In this document: one piece after another, positions 7,581-17,016 of the stretch
Position numbering within the stretch: position 1 is the stretch's first letter
Layout of the letters: each line of letters starts with the position of its first letter
Source of the DNA: JAWOJB01 sp046484325
GTDB taxonomy: Bacteria; Actinomycetota; Acidimicrobiia; Spongiisociales; ZC4RG35
Assembly: GCA_046484325.1 (NCBI GenBank)
Contig: JAWOJB010000054.1
Coordinates: forward strand, 1-64,000
DNA length: 64,000 nucleotides
Reading direction: 5' to 3'
Position numbers and translations under genes: made by a program
The notes under the pieces: model-generated
Databases searched by the model: none
What the model was told of the DNA's origin: nothing
The model's input: the letters and a program-made list of their open reading frames with translations, nothing else

Positions 7581-9077
7581 ATGGGTGGCACCAGCCTCTG
7601 GATCCTCGGCGACCAGTTGAGCCGCGGCCACCCCGGACTCGAACAGGCCGACCGGGTGGTGATGGTGGAGTCGGCGGAGCGCGCACGGCGTCGCCCCGTC
7701 CACCGCCGCAAGCTCACGCTGCTCCTCTCGGCGATGCGCCACCGGGCCGTCGAGATCGAGGCGTCGGGCCTCGAGGTCGACTATCGGATCGTCGAGGCAA
7801 CACTCGCCGGGCTCGAGGCCCACGTCGCCGCCCACCGGCCGGAGCGCATCCTCACGATGGACGCATCGGAGTGGGCCGGATCCCGGTTCCAGGCATCGCT
7901 CGGCGAGCGGTTGGGGGTGCCGGTGGAGGTACTGCCGAACACCCAGATGCTGGCGGGGCGTTTCGACCCCTTCCCCGACATGGAGCCGTTGAAGCCCTTG
8001 GTGATGGAGCGCTTCTACCGGAAGATGCGGGTCCACTTCGGCCTCCTCCTCGATCCGGCGGGCGAGCCGGAGGGAGGAGCCTGGAACTTCGACGCCGACA
8101 ACCGTCGAGCCTATCCGAGGACGGGCCTCCGGCCGCCACCGGTCCCCTCGCACCCACCCGATGCGACGACCCGCGAGGTCATGACCGAGGTTGCGTCGAT
8201 GCCCGGCATCGGCTCGGTCGATGGTTTCGACCTGGCCGTCACCAGGGAGCAGGCGTTGGAAGCCCTCGATGACTTCCTCACCCACCGACTGGAGTGGTTC
8301 GGGCCCTACGAGGACGCCATGAGCGCCCAGCACGACGTGCTGTACCACTCTGTGCTGTCCCCCTATCTCAACGTCGGCCTGCTCGACCCGCTCGAGGCCT
8401 GCCAGGCTGCCGAGGCCGCCTACACGGAGGGCCGGGCGCCGATCAACAGTGTCGAGGGCTTCGTGCGCCAGATCGCCGGGTGGCGCGAGTTCGTGTACTG
8501 GAACTACCGGCGGCTCATGCCGGACCTCGCGAGGATGAACGACTGGGGCCACCACCTCCCGCTTCCGGCGTTCTTCTGGACCGGCGACACCGACCTGCGC
8601 TGTCTGTCGACGGTGATCCGGCGGGTCCTCGACACCGGCTACTCGCATCACATCGAGCGGCTCATGGTGCTCTGCAACTTCGCCATGCTCGCCGGCATCG
8701 ACCCCCGGGAGGTGAACGAGTGGTTCCTCTCCTGCTACGTCGATGCCTACGAGTGGGTCGTGACCCCCAACGTGGTGGGCATGGGCCTCAACGCCGACGG
8801 GGGGATCGTCGCCACCAAGCCCTACGTGGCGTCGGCCCGCTACATCGACCGGATGTCCGACTTCTGCTCCGAATGCCGCTACGACCCGGCGAGGCGGACC
8901 GGCGACGACGCATGCCCGTTCAATGCCCTGTACTGGGACTTCCTCATTCGGAACGAGGAGCGGCTACGTGCCAACCCCCGGCTCGGTCCGGCCGTGCTCG
9001 GGCTGCGCCACCTCGACGAGGACGAGCGGATGCGGGTGGCCGAGGTGGCATCCGAGTTCCGGGTGTCGTTGGGATGA
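7581..9077 (+). CDS. phrB: Fe-S-containing bacterial cryptochrome/photolyase (PhrB type)
   Basis: 498 aa. N-terminal Rossmann-like antenna domain starting LWILGDQLS, C-terminal all-helical FAD domain with INSVEGFVRQIAGWREFVYW and the SYxHHIERLM motif. Four Cys expected to ligate a [4Fe-4S] cluster are present: one in LMVLCNF, two in FCSEC and one in DACPF, the hallmark of the FeS-BCP/CryPro group, which repair UV (6-4) photoproducts. ATG 7581 is chosen because homology to GDQLS starts at once. An open frame extends upstream but lies over the divergent SDR gene. Confidence 0.93.
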   Translation: MGGTSLWILGDQLSRGHPGLEQADRVVMVESAERARRRPVHRRKLTLLLSAMRHRAVEIEASGLEVDYRIVEATLAGLEAHVAAHRPERILTMDASEWAGSRFQASLGERLGVPVEVLPNTQMLAGRFDPFPDMEPLKPLVMERFYRKMRVHFGLLLDPAGEPEGGAWNFDADNRRAYPRTGLRPPPVPSHPPDATTREVMTEVASMPGIGSVDGFDLAVTREQALEALDDFLTHRLEWFGPYEDAMSAQHDVLYHSVLSPYLNVGLLDPLEACQAAEAAYTEGRAPINSVEGFVRQIAGWREFVYWNYRRLMPDLARMNDWGHHLPLPAFFWTGDTDLRCLSTVIRRVLDTGYSHHIERLMVLCNFAMLAGIDPREVNEWFLSCYVDAYEWVVTPNVVGMGLNADGGIVATKPYVASARYIDRMSDFCSECRYDPARRTGDDACPFNALYWDFLIRNEERLRANPRLGPAVLGLRHLDEDERMRVAEVASEFRVSLG

Positions 9078-9086
9078 GCAGCCGGA

Positions 9087-10892
9087 TCAGGCTTCGAGCA
9101 ACGCAGGTTCGATCTCGAACAGGGGAGCCGCCCCGGCCGTGATCGACGGGACCAGTCCGAAGGCCGACGGTAGGAGTTGCTCGCCGTAGAACCGGCAGGT
9201 CGCCACCTTGGCCTGCAGCCAGGCGGCGTCGCCGGATCCCGACTCGAGCAACCGGAGTGCGGCCAGCGCGGACCTCGCCATCAGCCAGCCACCGGTGACG
9301 TTGCCGAAGAGCCTCAGGTAGGGGGTCGCCCCGGCCAGGGCGTCGTCGTACTCACCCGCGGCGATCCTGGCCCCGAGCCAGGCGGAGGCATCCGACAGGG
9401 CCGACACCCCCTCGCGCAGGTGGGTGCGGAAGGTGTCGAGCTCATCGATGCCCTCCATGGCGGCCGCGGTCCCCCCGATCTCGGACAGGAACTCGGCCAG
9501 GACCGCCCCGTCCCGCAGCGGCAGCTTGCGGAGCACCAGATCGATCGCCTGGATCCCGTTGGTCCCCTCGTAGATCGGAGCGATCCGAGCGTCCCGGTAG
9601 TGCTGGGCGACACCCGTCTCCTCCACGTACCCCATGCCCCCGTGCACCTGGATCCCCAGCGAGGTGAGCTCGACGCCCAGGTCGGTGCACCAGGCCTTGG
9701 TGATCGGGGTGAGCAGGGCCACCCTCTCGCCGGCCCGCCGCCGCAGATCCTCGTCGTCGGCGTGATGCTCGTGATCGACCCCGGCTGCGGCGGTGTAGAG
9801 CAGGCAGCGCATCGCCTCGTTGTAGGCCCGCATCGTCATCAGCATGCGGCGTACGTCGGGGTGGTCGATGATCGGTGAGCTCTCGGTCGGGTCGGCTCCG
9901 ATCGCCCGGCCCTGCCTCCGCTCGACGGCGTAGGCGAGGGACGCCTGGTAGGCCCGTTCTCCCATGGCCAGGCCCTCGATCCCCACCCCGATCCGGGCGC
10001 TGTTCATCATCGTGAACATGTACCGCATACCCTGCTGCTCGTCCCCGAGCAGGTACCCGATCGCGCCCTTTCCCTCGTCGCCGAAGGCGACGACGCAGGT
10101 GGGGGAGGCGTGGATGCCGAGCTTGTGCTCGAGCGACACCACCTTCACATCGTTGCGCTCGTCGGGGTTCCCGTCGGCGTCGAGCAGGTACTTGGGGACG
10201 ATGAACATCGAGATCCCCTTCGTACCCGGGGCGGCATCGGGGGTCTTGGCCAGCACGAGGTGGAGCACGTTGTCGGTGAGGTCGTGGTCGCCCCAGGTGA
10301 TGAAGATCTTCTGCCCGGTGATCCGGTAGCTGCCGTCGGCCTGGCGCACGGCCCGGGAGGACAGGGCGCCGACGTCGGAGCCGGCGTGTGGCTCGGTGAG
10401 GCACATCGTGCCGCTCCACTCGCCCGACACGAGCTTCTCGAGGTAGGTGGCCCGCTGCTCCTCGGAGCCATGCTGGAGCAGGGCTTCGATCGCCGCCTGG
10501 GTGAGCATCGGGGCGAGAGCGAAGGCCATGTTGGCCGACTTGAACATCTCCTGGAGCACGATGCCCACGGTGTAGGGGAGGCCGCCGCCGCCCCACGCCT
10601 CGGGCAGGTGGCCACCGCCCCATCCGGCGTCGACATACTTCCGGTAGGCGGCCGGGAACCCGTCAGGGGTCTTGACCGACCCGTCGGGCTGGAGTCGGGA
10701 ACCGACGACGTCCCCTGCCCGGTTGAGGGGCGACATCACCTCCGAGAAGAACCGCGCCGCCTCGGCGAGCAGCCCGGAGACGGTGTCGGGATCGGCGTGC
10801 TGGAAGCCGTCGAGCTTGGCGACCTCGGCGAGGCCGGCCACCTGGTTGAGGGCGAAGTCGATGTCCTTGAGGGGGGCGACGTACTCCGGCAT
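9087..10892 (-). CDS. Acyl-CoA dehydrogenase (about 600-residue type)
   Basis: 601 aa FAD enzyme that introduces the alpha-beta double bond in acyl-CoA. N-terminal helical domain, mid beta domain with MCLTEPHAGSDVG and KIFITWG, C-terminal helical bundle with the catalytic Glu in IYEGTNGIQA and QVHGGMGY. An extra C-terminal domain of about 130 residues marks the long ACAD group (FadE5-like or AidB-side families). ATG 10892 has GAGGAG upstream, with a TATCGT box further back, so this gene has a leader. Divergent from a TetR gene, its likely regulator. Confidence 0.93.
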   Translation of the reverse strand: MPEYVAPLKDIDFALNQVAGLAEVAKLDGFQHADPDTVSGLLAEAARFFSEVMSPLNRAGDVVGSRLQPDGSVKTPDGFPAAYRKYVDAGWGGGHLPEAWGGGGLPYTVGIVLQEMFKSANMAFALAPMLTQAAIEALLQHGSEEQRATYLEKLVSGEWSGTMCLTEPHAGSDVGALSSRAVRQADGSYRITGQKIFITWGDHDLTDNVLHLVLAKTPDAAPGTKGISMFIVPKYLLDADGNPDERNDVKVVSLEHKLGIHASPTCVVAFGDEGKGAIGYLLGDEQQGMRYMFTMMNSARIGVGIEGLAMGERAYQASLAYAVERRQGRAIGADPTESSPIIDHPDVRRMLMTMRAYNEAMRCLLYTAAAGVDHEHHADDEDLRRRAGERVALLTPITKAWCTDLGVELTSLGIQVHGGMGYVEETGVAQHYRDARIAPIYEGTNGIQAIDLVLRKLPLRDGAVLAEFLSEIGGTAAAMEGIDELDTFRTHLREGVSALSDASAWLGARIAAGEYDDALAGATPYLRLFGNVTGGWLMARSALAALRLLESGSGDAAWLQAKVATCRFYGEQLLPSAFGLVPSITAGAAPLFEIEPALLEA

Positions 10893-11020
10893 GGCACTCC
10901 TCGCGGCGGATCGGCGTTGACGGAACGATACCGACCGGGAGCGATCACCGGACAGTGGTCGGACGTCACTTCCATCCGCCGAAGTGGGCTCGGGACATGG
11001 CATGCGGAGAGATGAGGCGG

Positions 11021-11026
11021 TACCCT
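11021..11026 (+). promoter_or_regulatory. -10 box for leaderless tetR-family gene
   Basis: TACCCT ending 6 nt before ATG 11033. Confidence 0.6.
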
Positions 11027-11032
11027 TCTCCC

Positions 11033-11644
11033 ATGCCCCGCATCAAGGCCGAGAGCATCGAGGCCCATAAGGACCTGGTGCGCCGCGAGCTGCTGGATGC
11101 GGCCCACGCCTTCCTCTGTGAGACCCGATCCGCCGACGTGAACCTGGCAGAGGTGGCGGCTCGGGCCGGGATCGGCCGTACGACCTTCTACGAGTATTTC
11201 CGGGACCGTGACGATCTGGTGGCGTCGCTGGTCGAGGAGATCCTGCCGGGGGTGGTCGATCGCCTGATCGCCTCGGTCCCCCCCGAGGGACGGTACGCCG
11301 AGAGGCTGCGGGCCATGGCCGTCGCCACCGTCGAATACCTCGCCGCCGACGAGGTGCTGGGGCTCATCCTCCACAGGGAGCTCCCCCGGCTGGGCCAGTC
11401 GGCCCAGGATCGGATCGCCCTCGCCCACGCCGATCTCACCCAGGAGATGGCAGCTCTCTACCGGAAGGGCGTCGAGGCGGGCGAGTTCGTGTCGCTCCCG
11501 CCCGCCCTGGCCGGTCGCTTCATCCACGAGGTCACCATGGCCGGCGGCAAGGCCGTGATCGCCTCGGCCGGGTCGCACGAGGCCGTGCGCGACGTCGCCG
11601 GCGTCACCGCCGACTTCCTGGTCCGCGGGCTCCGGTCCGCCTAG
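11033..11644 (+). CDS. TetR/AcrR family transcriptional regulator
   Basis: 203 aa. Residues about 15-65 form a TetR helix-turn-helix (NLAEVAARAGIGRTTFYEYFRDRDDLV), followed by an all-helical ligand domain. It is divergent from the acyl-CoA dehydrogenase across a 140-nt gap, a common arrangement for acyl-CoA-responsive TetR repressors. Ligand and operator are not identified. ATG 11033 is chosen because a -10 box lies 6 nt upstream; earlier in-frame starts would lie upstream of that promoter. Confidence 0.92.
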   Translation: MPRIKAESIEAHKDLVRRELLDAAHAFLCETRSADVNLAEVAARAGIGRTTFYEYFRDRDDLVASLVEEILPGVVDRLIASVPPEGRYAERLRAMAVATVEYLAADEVLGLILHRELPRLGQSAQDRIALAHADLTQEMAALYRKGVEAGEFVSLPPALAGRFIHEVTMAGGKAVIASAGSHEAVRDVAGVTADFLVRGLRSA

Positions 11645-11698
11645 CCCGAATCGGGCGTCTGTTATCCCCGTTCCCCCCCGGTAATCTGACGAGCCCAC

Positions 11699-13804
11699 AT
11701 GGAGCCGATGCAGGACACCGTCGAGTTCGATATCGGCGCGCCGCCGGATGGGGACCCCGTCCGCCCGCTGGTGCTCAACCGCGAGCTGTCCTGGCTCGAC
11801 TTCAACAGCCGGGTGCTGGCCCTCGCCGAGGATCCCGATCTGCCGATGCTCGAGCGGGCCCGGTTCCTGGCGATCTGGGGGTCGAACCTCGACGAGTTCT
11901 TCATGGTGAGGGTGGCCGGGCTCAAGGAGCAGGTGGCCCACGGGGTTCGCGGCATGACCCCCGACGGGCGCACCGCGGTCGAGACGCTCGAGGGCATCCG
12001 CGACGAGGTGAGGTCGCAGGCAGATCGAGCCACCCGGGTGTTCCTCGACGATCTCGCCCCCGGCCTGGCCGCGGCGGGGGTGGCCTTCTCCGAGTACGCC
12101 AGCCTCGACGAGGGTGACCGGGCGTACATGGACCAGCAGTTCCGTGAGCTGGTCTTCCCGGTGCTCACCCCCCTCGCCGTCGACCCCGCCCACCCCTTCC
12201 CCTACATCTCCAACCTCTCCCTCAACCTGGCGGTCACCGTCCGCGACCCGGTGACCGAGGTCATCCGCTTCGCCCGGGTCAAGGTGCCGCCCAGCCTCCC
12301 CAGGTTCGTGGTGATGCCGGACGGTGAGCGGTTCGTGTCGGTCGAGCAGGTGATCGCCTTCCACATGGAGGAGCTCTTTCCCGGCATGGAGATCCTCGGC
12401 CACGACGCCTTCCGGGTCACCCGCAACGCCGACCTCGAGATCGAGGAGGACCAGGCCGAGGATCTGCTCGCCGCCATCGAAACCGAGCTGTCACGGCGCA
12501 GATTCGGGCGGGCGGTGCGACTCGAGCTCTCCCCGGAGATGGCGCCGAGGGTCAGGGACCTGTTGGTGAGCGAGTTGGGCGTCACCGAGGACGACGTGTA
12601 CGTGAACGAGGGGCCGCTCGGCATCGCCGGGCTCGCCGGATTGGCCGACCTCGACCGTTCCGACCTGCTGTGGGAGCCGTGGAGCTGGGTCACCCAGCCC
12701 CGGCTGGCACCGTCGATCGGCGAGCGGCCCGACATCTTCCGCGTGATCCGGGACGGCGACATCCTCGTCCACCACCCATACGACTCGTTCGCCACCTCGG
12801 TGGCCGAATTCATCGCCCAGGCGGCTCGCGATCCGCACGTGCTGGCGATCAAGCAGACGCTGTACCGCACGTCGAAGGACAGCGTGATCATGTCGTCGCT
12901 GATGGAGGCGGCGAGCCTCGGCAAGCAGGTGGTGGCGCTGGTCGAGTTGAAGGCGCGGTTCGACGAGGAGCGCAACATCGAGTGGTCCCAGCGCCTGGAG
13001 GACGCCGGGGTGCACGTGGTGTACGGCGTGGTCGGGCTGAAGACCCACACGAAGATCGCCCTGGTCGTGCGACTCGAGGACGGCATCATCGCGCGATACG
13101 CCCATGTGGGGACCGGCAACTACAACGACTCGACGGCCCGCATCTACGAGGACCTGGGCGTCTTCACGGCAGACCCGGACATCGGGGCCGATCTCAGCGA
13201 TCTCTTCAACTACCTCACCGGGTACAGCCACCAGCGATCGTTCAGGAAGCTACTCGTGTCCCCGGCCGGAACCCGGCCTGCCCTCCTCCGGATGATCCGG
13301 GAGCAGGCGGCCCAATCCGGCGGCCGGATCTTCATGAAGATGAACTCGCTCGTCGACCGAGAGATGATCGAGACGCTGTACGAGGCGTCACAGGCGGGCG
13401 CCCAGGTCGACCTCTTCGTCCGCGGCATCTGCTGCCTGGTCCCGGGTGTCCCCGGGATGTCCGAGAACATCCGGGTCCGCTCAATCGTAGGCCGCTATCT
13501 CGAGCACTCCCGGGTCTACCGCTTCGGACCGCGCGGCGGCGAGCGGAGCTACTTCATCGGCTCGGCCGACCTCATGCCCCGCAACCTCGACCGTCGGGTC
13601 GAGGCGCTCGCCCCGGTGGAGGACCCGGCGCTCCAGTTCCGCATCGACGAGATCGCCGACGTGGTGCTCGCCGACGACGTGCGCAGCTGGGAGCTGGGGC
13701 CCGACGGCGAGTGGCGCAGGATCCCGACCGAGCGGGGGATCGAGGCCCACCTCACCCTGCGCGGTTTGGCCGAGGCCAGGGCTCAGGCCCGCACCGAGGC
13801 CTGA
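11699..13804 (+). CDS. ppk: Polyphosphate kinase 1
   Basis: 701 aa enzyme making inorganic polyphosphate from ATP. N domain with LVLNRELSWLDFNSRVL, and two PLD-like catalytic domains. The autophosphorylated His lies in GLKTHTKIALVVR, and HVGTGNYN is the second conserved His region. ATG 11699 is 11 nt after TAATCT; ATG 11708 is an alternative. It lies directly before the phosphate-uptake operon, so phosphate import and storage genes are side by side. A heptanucleotide array follows its stop. Confidence 0.96.
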   Translation: MEPMQDTVEFDIGAPPDGDPVRPLVLNRELSWLDFNSRVLALAEDPDLPMLERARFLAIWGSNLDEFFMVRVAGLKEQVAHGVRGMTPDGRTAVETLEGIRDEVRSQADRATRVFLDDLAPGLAAAGVAFSEYASLDEGDRAYMDQQFRELVFPVLTPLAVDPAHPFPYISNLSLNLAVTVRDPVTEVIRFARVKVPPSLPRFVVMPDGERFVSVEQVIAFHMEELFPGMEILGHDAFRVTRNADLEIEEDQAEDLLAAIETELSRRRFGRAVRLELSPEMAPRVRDLLVSELGVTEDDVYVNEGPLGIAGLAGLADLDRSDLLWEPWSWVTQPRLAPSIGERPDIFRVIRDGDILVHHPYDSFATSVAEFIAQAARDPHVLAIKQTLYRTSKDSVIMSSLMEAASLGKQVVALVELKARFDEERNIEWSQRLEDAGVHVVYGVVGLKTHTKIALVVRLEDGIIARYAHVGTGNYNDSTARIYEDLGVFTADPDIGADLSDLFNYLTGYSHQRSFRKLLVSPAGTRPALLRMIREQAAQSGGRIFMKMNSLVDREMIETLYEASQAGAQVDLFVRGICCLVPGVPGMSENIRVRSIVGRYLEHSRVYRFGPRGGERSYFIGSADLMPRNLDRRVEALAPVEDPALQFRIDEIADVVLADDVRSWELGPDGEWRRIPTERGIEAHLTLRGLAEARAQARTEA

Positions 13805-13819
13805 GGGCCTTCGGGCGCT

Positions 13820-13847
13820 TTGCGCATTGCGAGGTGCGCGATGCGCC
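13820..13847. repeat. Heptanucleotide repeat array 2a
   Basis: Four 7-nt units (TTGCGCA, TTGCGAG, GTGCGCG, ATGCGCC) 15 nt after the ppk stop. Preceded by one degenerate unit. Confidence 0.8.
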
Positions 13848-13869
13848 GGCAATCAACGATCATCCGCCA

Positions 13870-13900
13870 GCGCACAGCGCACAGCGCACAGCGCACAGCG
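13870..13900. repeat. Heptanucleotide repeat array 2b (inverted orientation)
   Basis: Four perfect GCGCACA units plus a partial unit. The reverse complement is (TGTGCGC)n, which matches array 2a, so 2a and 2b could pair as a long imperfect stem between ppk and pstS. Confidence 0.85.
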
Positions 13901-13922
13901 GGCCATCAGGCTCCCTCTCAAC

Positions 13923-13963
13923 GTTCACCCTCCGTTCACTCGTCGAGGCCGAGCGAGTTCACC
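13923..13963 (+). promoter_or_regulatory. PHO box upstream of pstS
   Basis: GTTCACC at 13923-13929, GTTCACT at 13934-13940 (11-nt period, as in actinobacterial PhoP/RegX3 direct-repeat boxes) and GTTCACC at 13957-13963. A further ATTCACC lies at 13996. This is the expected binding site for the response regulator encoded at 18598, which would induce pstS on phosphate starvation. Confidence 0.85.
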
Positions 13964-14056
13964 TTGCGGCCGTAGCTTCCTCATCGCGGGTAGGGATTCA
14001 CCCTGCCGCCGCGCCGCACCAGAAGGGGCGCGTCCCTCGAGTCGAGGAGAAATCAC

Positions 14057-15076
14057 ATGACACTCAGGAGCAGATGGGCGGCGCTCGCGGCCGTCTTCGC
14101 TCTCGTCCTCGCCGCCTGTGGCGGTGGTGACGCCGCCGACGACGGAGGCGACACCACGACGACTACGGCAAGCGGAGGCGGTGAGCAGACCACGACGACC
14201 GCGGCCAGCGCGGGCCTGAGCGGTGACGTCCGGATGGACGGCTCGAGCACGGTTGGCCCGCTGTCCGAGGTGGCAGCCGAGCTGTACATGCAGAAGGAGC
14301 CCGACGTCCGGGTGACGGTCGCCATCTCCGGCACCGGGGGCGGCTTCCAGAAGTTCTGCATCGGCGAGACCGACGCCAACAACTCGTCGCGGCCGATCAA
14401 GGACTCCGAGATCGAGCAGTGCGCCGAGAGCGACATCCAGTACGACTTCATCCAGGTCGCCAACGACGCCCTCTCGGTCGTGATCAACCTCGACAACCCC
14501 GTTGCATGTCTGACGGTGGAGCAGGTGAGCCAGATCTGGGACGACGGCTCGACGGTCAAGACGTGGGGTGACATCGACGGGTTGGACATCCCGGCCGATT
14601 TCGCCTCCACCCCCCTGACACCCTACGGCCCGGGATCGGACTCCGGCACCTTTGACTTCTTCACCGAGGAGATCAACGGCGAGACCGGCCGAATCCGCAT
14701 CGACTACATCGACATCGGCGAGGACGACCTGGCGGCGGTCAACGCCGTGCAGGGAGATGTCGGAGCGATGGGGTACATCCCGTTCTCCTACTTCCAGGAG
14801 TCGCTCGACAAGGTCAAGGCCGTGGCAATCGACGACGGCAATGGCTGCGTGGAGTCGACCCCCGAGAACGTGCTGAACGGGACCTACACCCCGCTGGGCC
14901 GGGGCCTGTTCGTGTACTTCAGCGACCTGGCCCTGAGTCGGTTCGAGGTGCTCGACTTCGCCGATTTCTACCTCGACAACGCCCAGGAGATCGCGGAGCT
15001 GGCAGAATTCGTCCCGATGACGGACGAGCAGTTGACCGAGCAGCGCGTGAAGCTCGACGCCCTGGCCGGACGGTGA
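14057..15076 (+). CDS. pstS: Phosphate ABC transporter substrate-binding lipoprotein
   Basis: 339 aa. Lipoprotein signal with LAAC, a Thr-rich linker (about residues 30-50), then the phosphate-binding fold: DGSSTVGPLSE near the N terminus, SGTGGGFQKFC, and YGPGSDSGTFDFF contribute the phosphate-binding loops. First gene of pstSCAB-phoU, under three PHO-box repeats. It captures phosphate outside the membrane and delivers it to PstC/PstA. Confidence 0.96.
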   Translation: MTLRSRWAALAAVFALVLAACGGGDAADDGGDTTTTTASGGGEQTTTTAASAGLSGDVRMDGSSTVGPLSEVAAELYMQKEPDVRVTVAISGTGGGFQKFCIGETDANNSSRPIKDSEIEQCAESDIQYDFIQVANDALSVVINLDNPVACLTVEQVSQIWDDGSTVKTWGDIDGLDIPADFASTPLTPYGPGSDSGTFDFFTEEINGETGRIRIDYIDIGEDDLAAVNAVQGDVGAMGYIPFSYFQESLDKVKAVAIDDGNGCVESTPENVLNGTYTPLGRGLFVYFSDLALSRFEVLDFADFYLDNAQEIAELAEFVPMTDEQLTEQRVKLDALAGR

Positions 15077-15086
15077 TCGGTCGATC

Positions 15087-16043
15087 ATGGTGAGCAAGGC
15101 TGTCGCGGCCTCCGGCACCGGCGCCCTCGGGCGCCGGTCGCTGGAGGCCTCCAGCTCCCGCTACGGGGAGAAGGTGATCCGCCTCCTCCTCGCGCTGTCG
15201 GCGGTCGTGTCGGTGGCCGTGACCACCCTCATCGTCATCTCGTTGGTCCGACCCACCATCGACTTTTTCCGCTTCGTGTCGTTCCGGGAATTCTTCGGAG
15301 GCACGGTCTGGGCCCCCGCCTTCGCCAACCCTTCCTTCGGGGTGTGGCCGATCGTGGTGGGCACGGCTTGGATCGTGTTGATCGCACTGAGCGTCTCCGT
15401 GCCCGTCGGCCTGCTCTCGGCGATCTACCTCTCGGAGTACGCCCCGGAGAACGTCCGTCGCAGCATCAAGCCCACGCTCGAGGTGCTCGAGGGGATCCCC
15501 ACCGTGGCCACCGGCCTGTTCGGCTTCTGGCTGCTCCGGCCGCTGGCCGAGGAGCTCTTCCCGTTCCTTCCGTGGCGAGGTCCGTTCTCGACCATCGTGG
15601 CGGGCGTCGCCGTGGGCCTGATCATCGTCCCGTTGGTCGCCTCGGTGTCAGACGACGCCCTCCGAGCGGTTCCCATGGCCCTGCGGGAGGGCGCCTACGC
15701 GCTCGGGGCCAACAAGTTCGAAGTCTCGCTCCGGGTCGTGTTCCCGGGGGCGATCTCCGGCATCGTGGCGGCCGTCGTCCTCGGTGGTTCGCGGGCGGTG
15801 GGGGAGACCATGGTCGTCCTGCTCGTGGCGGGGGCCGGTAATCCACTGCTGAGCTTCAACCCGGTCCAGGGCCTCCAGACGATGACGGCGTTCATCGCCG
15901 GCAAGGCGACCGGGGACATCCCGACCGGGACCATCGTCTACGACACCATCTTCGCCGTGGGCACGCTCCTCTTCGTGTCGACGCTCGCGCTGAACATGTT
16001 CGCCATCCGGTTCGTCCGGCGCTTCCGGGAGGAGTACGACTGA
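15087..16043 (+). CDS. pstC: Phosphate ABC transporter permease PstC
   Basis: 318 aa, six membrane helices of the MetI fold; cytoplasmic coupling helix in ALREGAYALGANKFEVSLRVV. The conserved LEGIPTVATGLFGFW region lies mid-protein. The stop overlaps the pstA start (TGATGG). It forms the channel with PstA. Confidence 0.95.
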   Translation: MVSKAVAASGTGALGRRSLEASSSRYGEKVIRLLLALSAVVSVAVTTLIVISLVRPTIDFFRFVSFREFFGGTVWAPAFANPSFGVWPIVVGTAWIVLIALSVSVPVGLLSAIYLSEYAPENVRRSIKPTLEVLEGIPTVATGLFGFWLLRPLAEELFPFLPWRGPFSTIVAGVAVGLIIVPLVASVSDDALRAVPMALREGAYALGANKFEVSLRVVFPGAISGIVAAVVLGGSRAVGETMVVLLVAGAGNPLLSFNPVQGLQTMTAFIAGKATGDIPTGTIVYDTIFAVGTLLFVSTLALNMFAIRFVRRFREEYD

Positions 16044-16981
16044 TGGCCGTCCGGGAACCGCGCACCGCCAGGGTCCGGATCGCCACGTCGGGAGCCAGGG
16101 CGGCAACCGAGGCCGCCCTCACGCGGGCATCCCATGGGGATCGTCTCATGGGACGTGTGTTCCTCGTCCTGATGCTCGCCGGCCTCGGGTTTGCGCTGCT
16201 CGGACTCGGGTCGCTCATTGTCTTCATGTTCTCCGAGGGAGGTGGGCGTCTGTCGTGGACCCTGTTGACGGCCGGCCCGTCGACGATCAGCCCGGAGACG
16301 GCCGGGTACCGCACGGCGATCCTCGGCACCCTCTACGTGATCACCGGGGTCATCCTGCTCATCGTCCCGCTGGGGGTGGGTGCCGCCGTCTACCTCGAGG
16401 AGTTCGCCGACAGGGAGCGGTGGTGGAACCGCCTCATCGAGCTCAACATCCAGAACCTCGCCGGGGTCCCGTCGATCGTCTTCGGCATCCTCGGGCTGGC
16501 CTTCTTCGTCCGGGGTACCTTGAGCCTCGGATTCGTGGCGGCGGCCGGCTCGCTGACCGTGGCGCTGCTGGTGCTCCCCACGGTGATCCTGGCCGCTCGT
16601 GAAGCCATCCGGGCGGTACCGTCGTCGATCTCCGACGGAGCAATGGCGCTGGGAGCGACGAGGTGGCAGACCGTGAGGCGGCAGGTCCTGCCGGCAGCCC
16701 TGCCGGGCATCCTCACCGGGGTGATCCTCGCCGTGGCCCGAGCGATCGGAGAGGCCGCCCCGCTGCTGCTCGTCGGAGCCGTCACCTTCGTCACCTTCAA
16801 CCCAAGGCTCTTCGAAGGGGGGTACTCGACGCTCCCAGTCATGATCTACCAGTACGCCAACCGGCCTCAGGCCGCCTTCCGCGAGTTGGCTGCGGCAGGC
16901 GTGATCGTCATGCTGGTGCTCGTGCTGGCGATGAACGCCTTCGCGGTGTGGCTGCGAGATCACTTCGAGCGTCGCTGGTGA
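16043..16981 (+). CDS. pstA: Phosphate ABC transporter permease PstA
   Basis: 312 aa MetI-fold permease; NLAGVPSIVFGILGLAFF and the coupling helix SDGAMALGATRWQTVRRQVLP are visible. The first about 35 residues are a basic cytoplasmic extension before helix 1 (VFLVLMLAGLGFALLGLG). Overlaps pstC by one nucleotide, consistent with one transcript. Confidence 0.95.
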   Translation: MAVREPRTARVRIATSGARAATEAALTRASHGDRLMGRVFLVLMLAGLGFALLGLGSLIVFMFSEGGGRLSWTLLTAGPSTISPETAGYRTAILGTLYVITGVILLIVPLGVGAAVYLEEFADRERWWNRLIELNIQNLAGVPSIVFGILGLAFFVRGTLSLGFVAAAGSLTVALLVLPTVILAAREAIRAVPSSISDGAMALGATRWQTVRRQVLPAALPGILTGVILAVARAIGEAAPLLLVGAVTFVTFNPRLFEGGYSTLPVMIYQYANRPQAAFRELAAAGVIVMLVLVLAMNAFAVWLRDHFERRW

Positions 16982-17016
16982 GCGGCCGTACGACGACCGA
17001 GATGGGAGTGCCTGAC

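Noticed and set aside
9087..11644. Possible TetR operator in the 10893-11032 gap (CCGACC...GGTCGG)
   Set aside because: The arms are only 6 bp with a 20-nt spacer in GC-rich DNA, so this is expected by chance.
13870..13900. Repeat array that might be a CRISPR
   Set aside because: Units are 7 nt with no spacers and no cas genes nearby.
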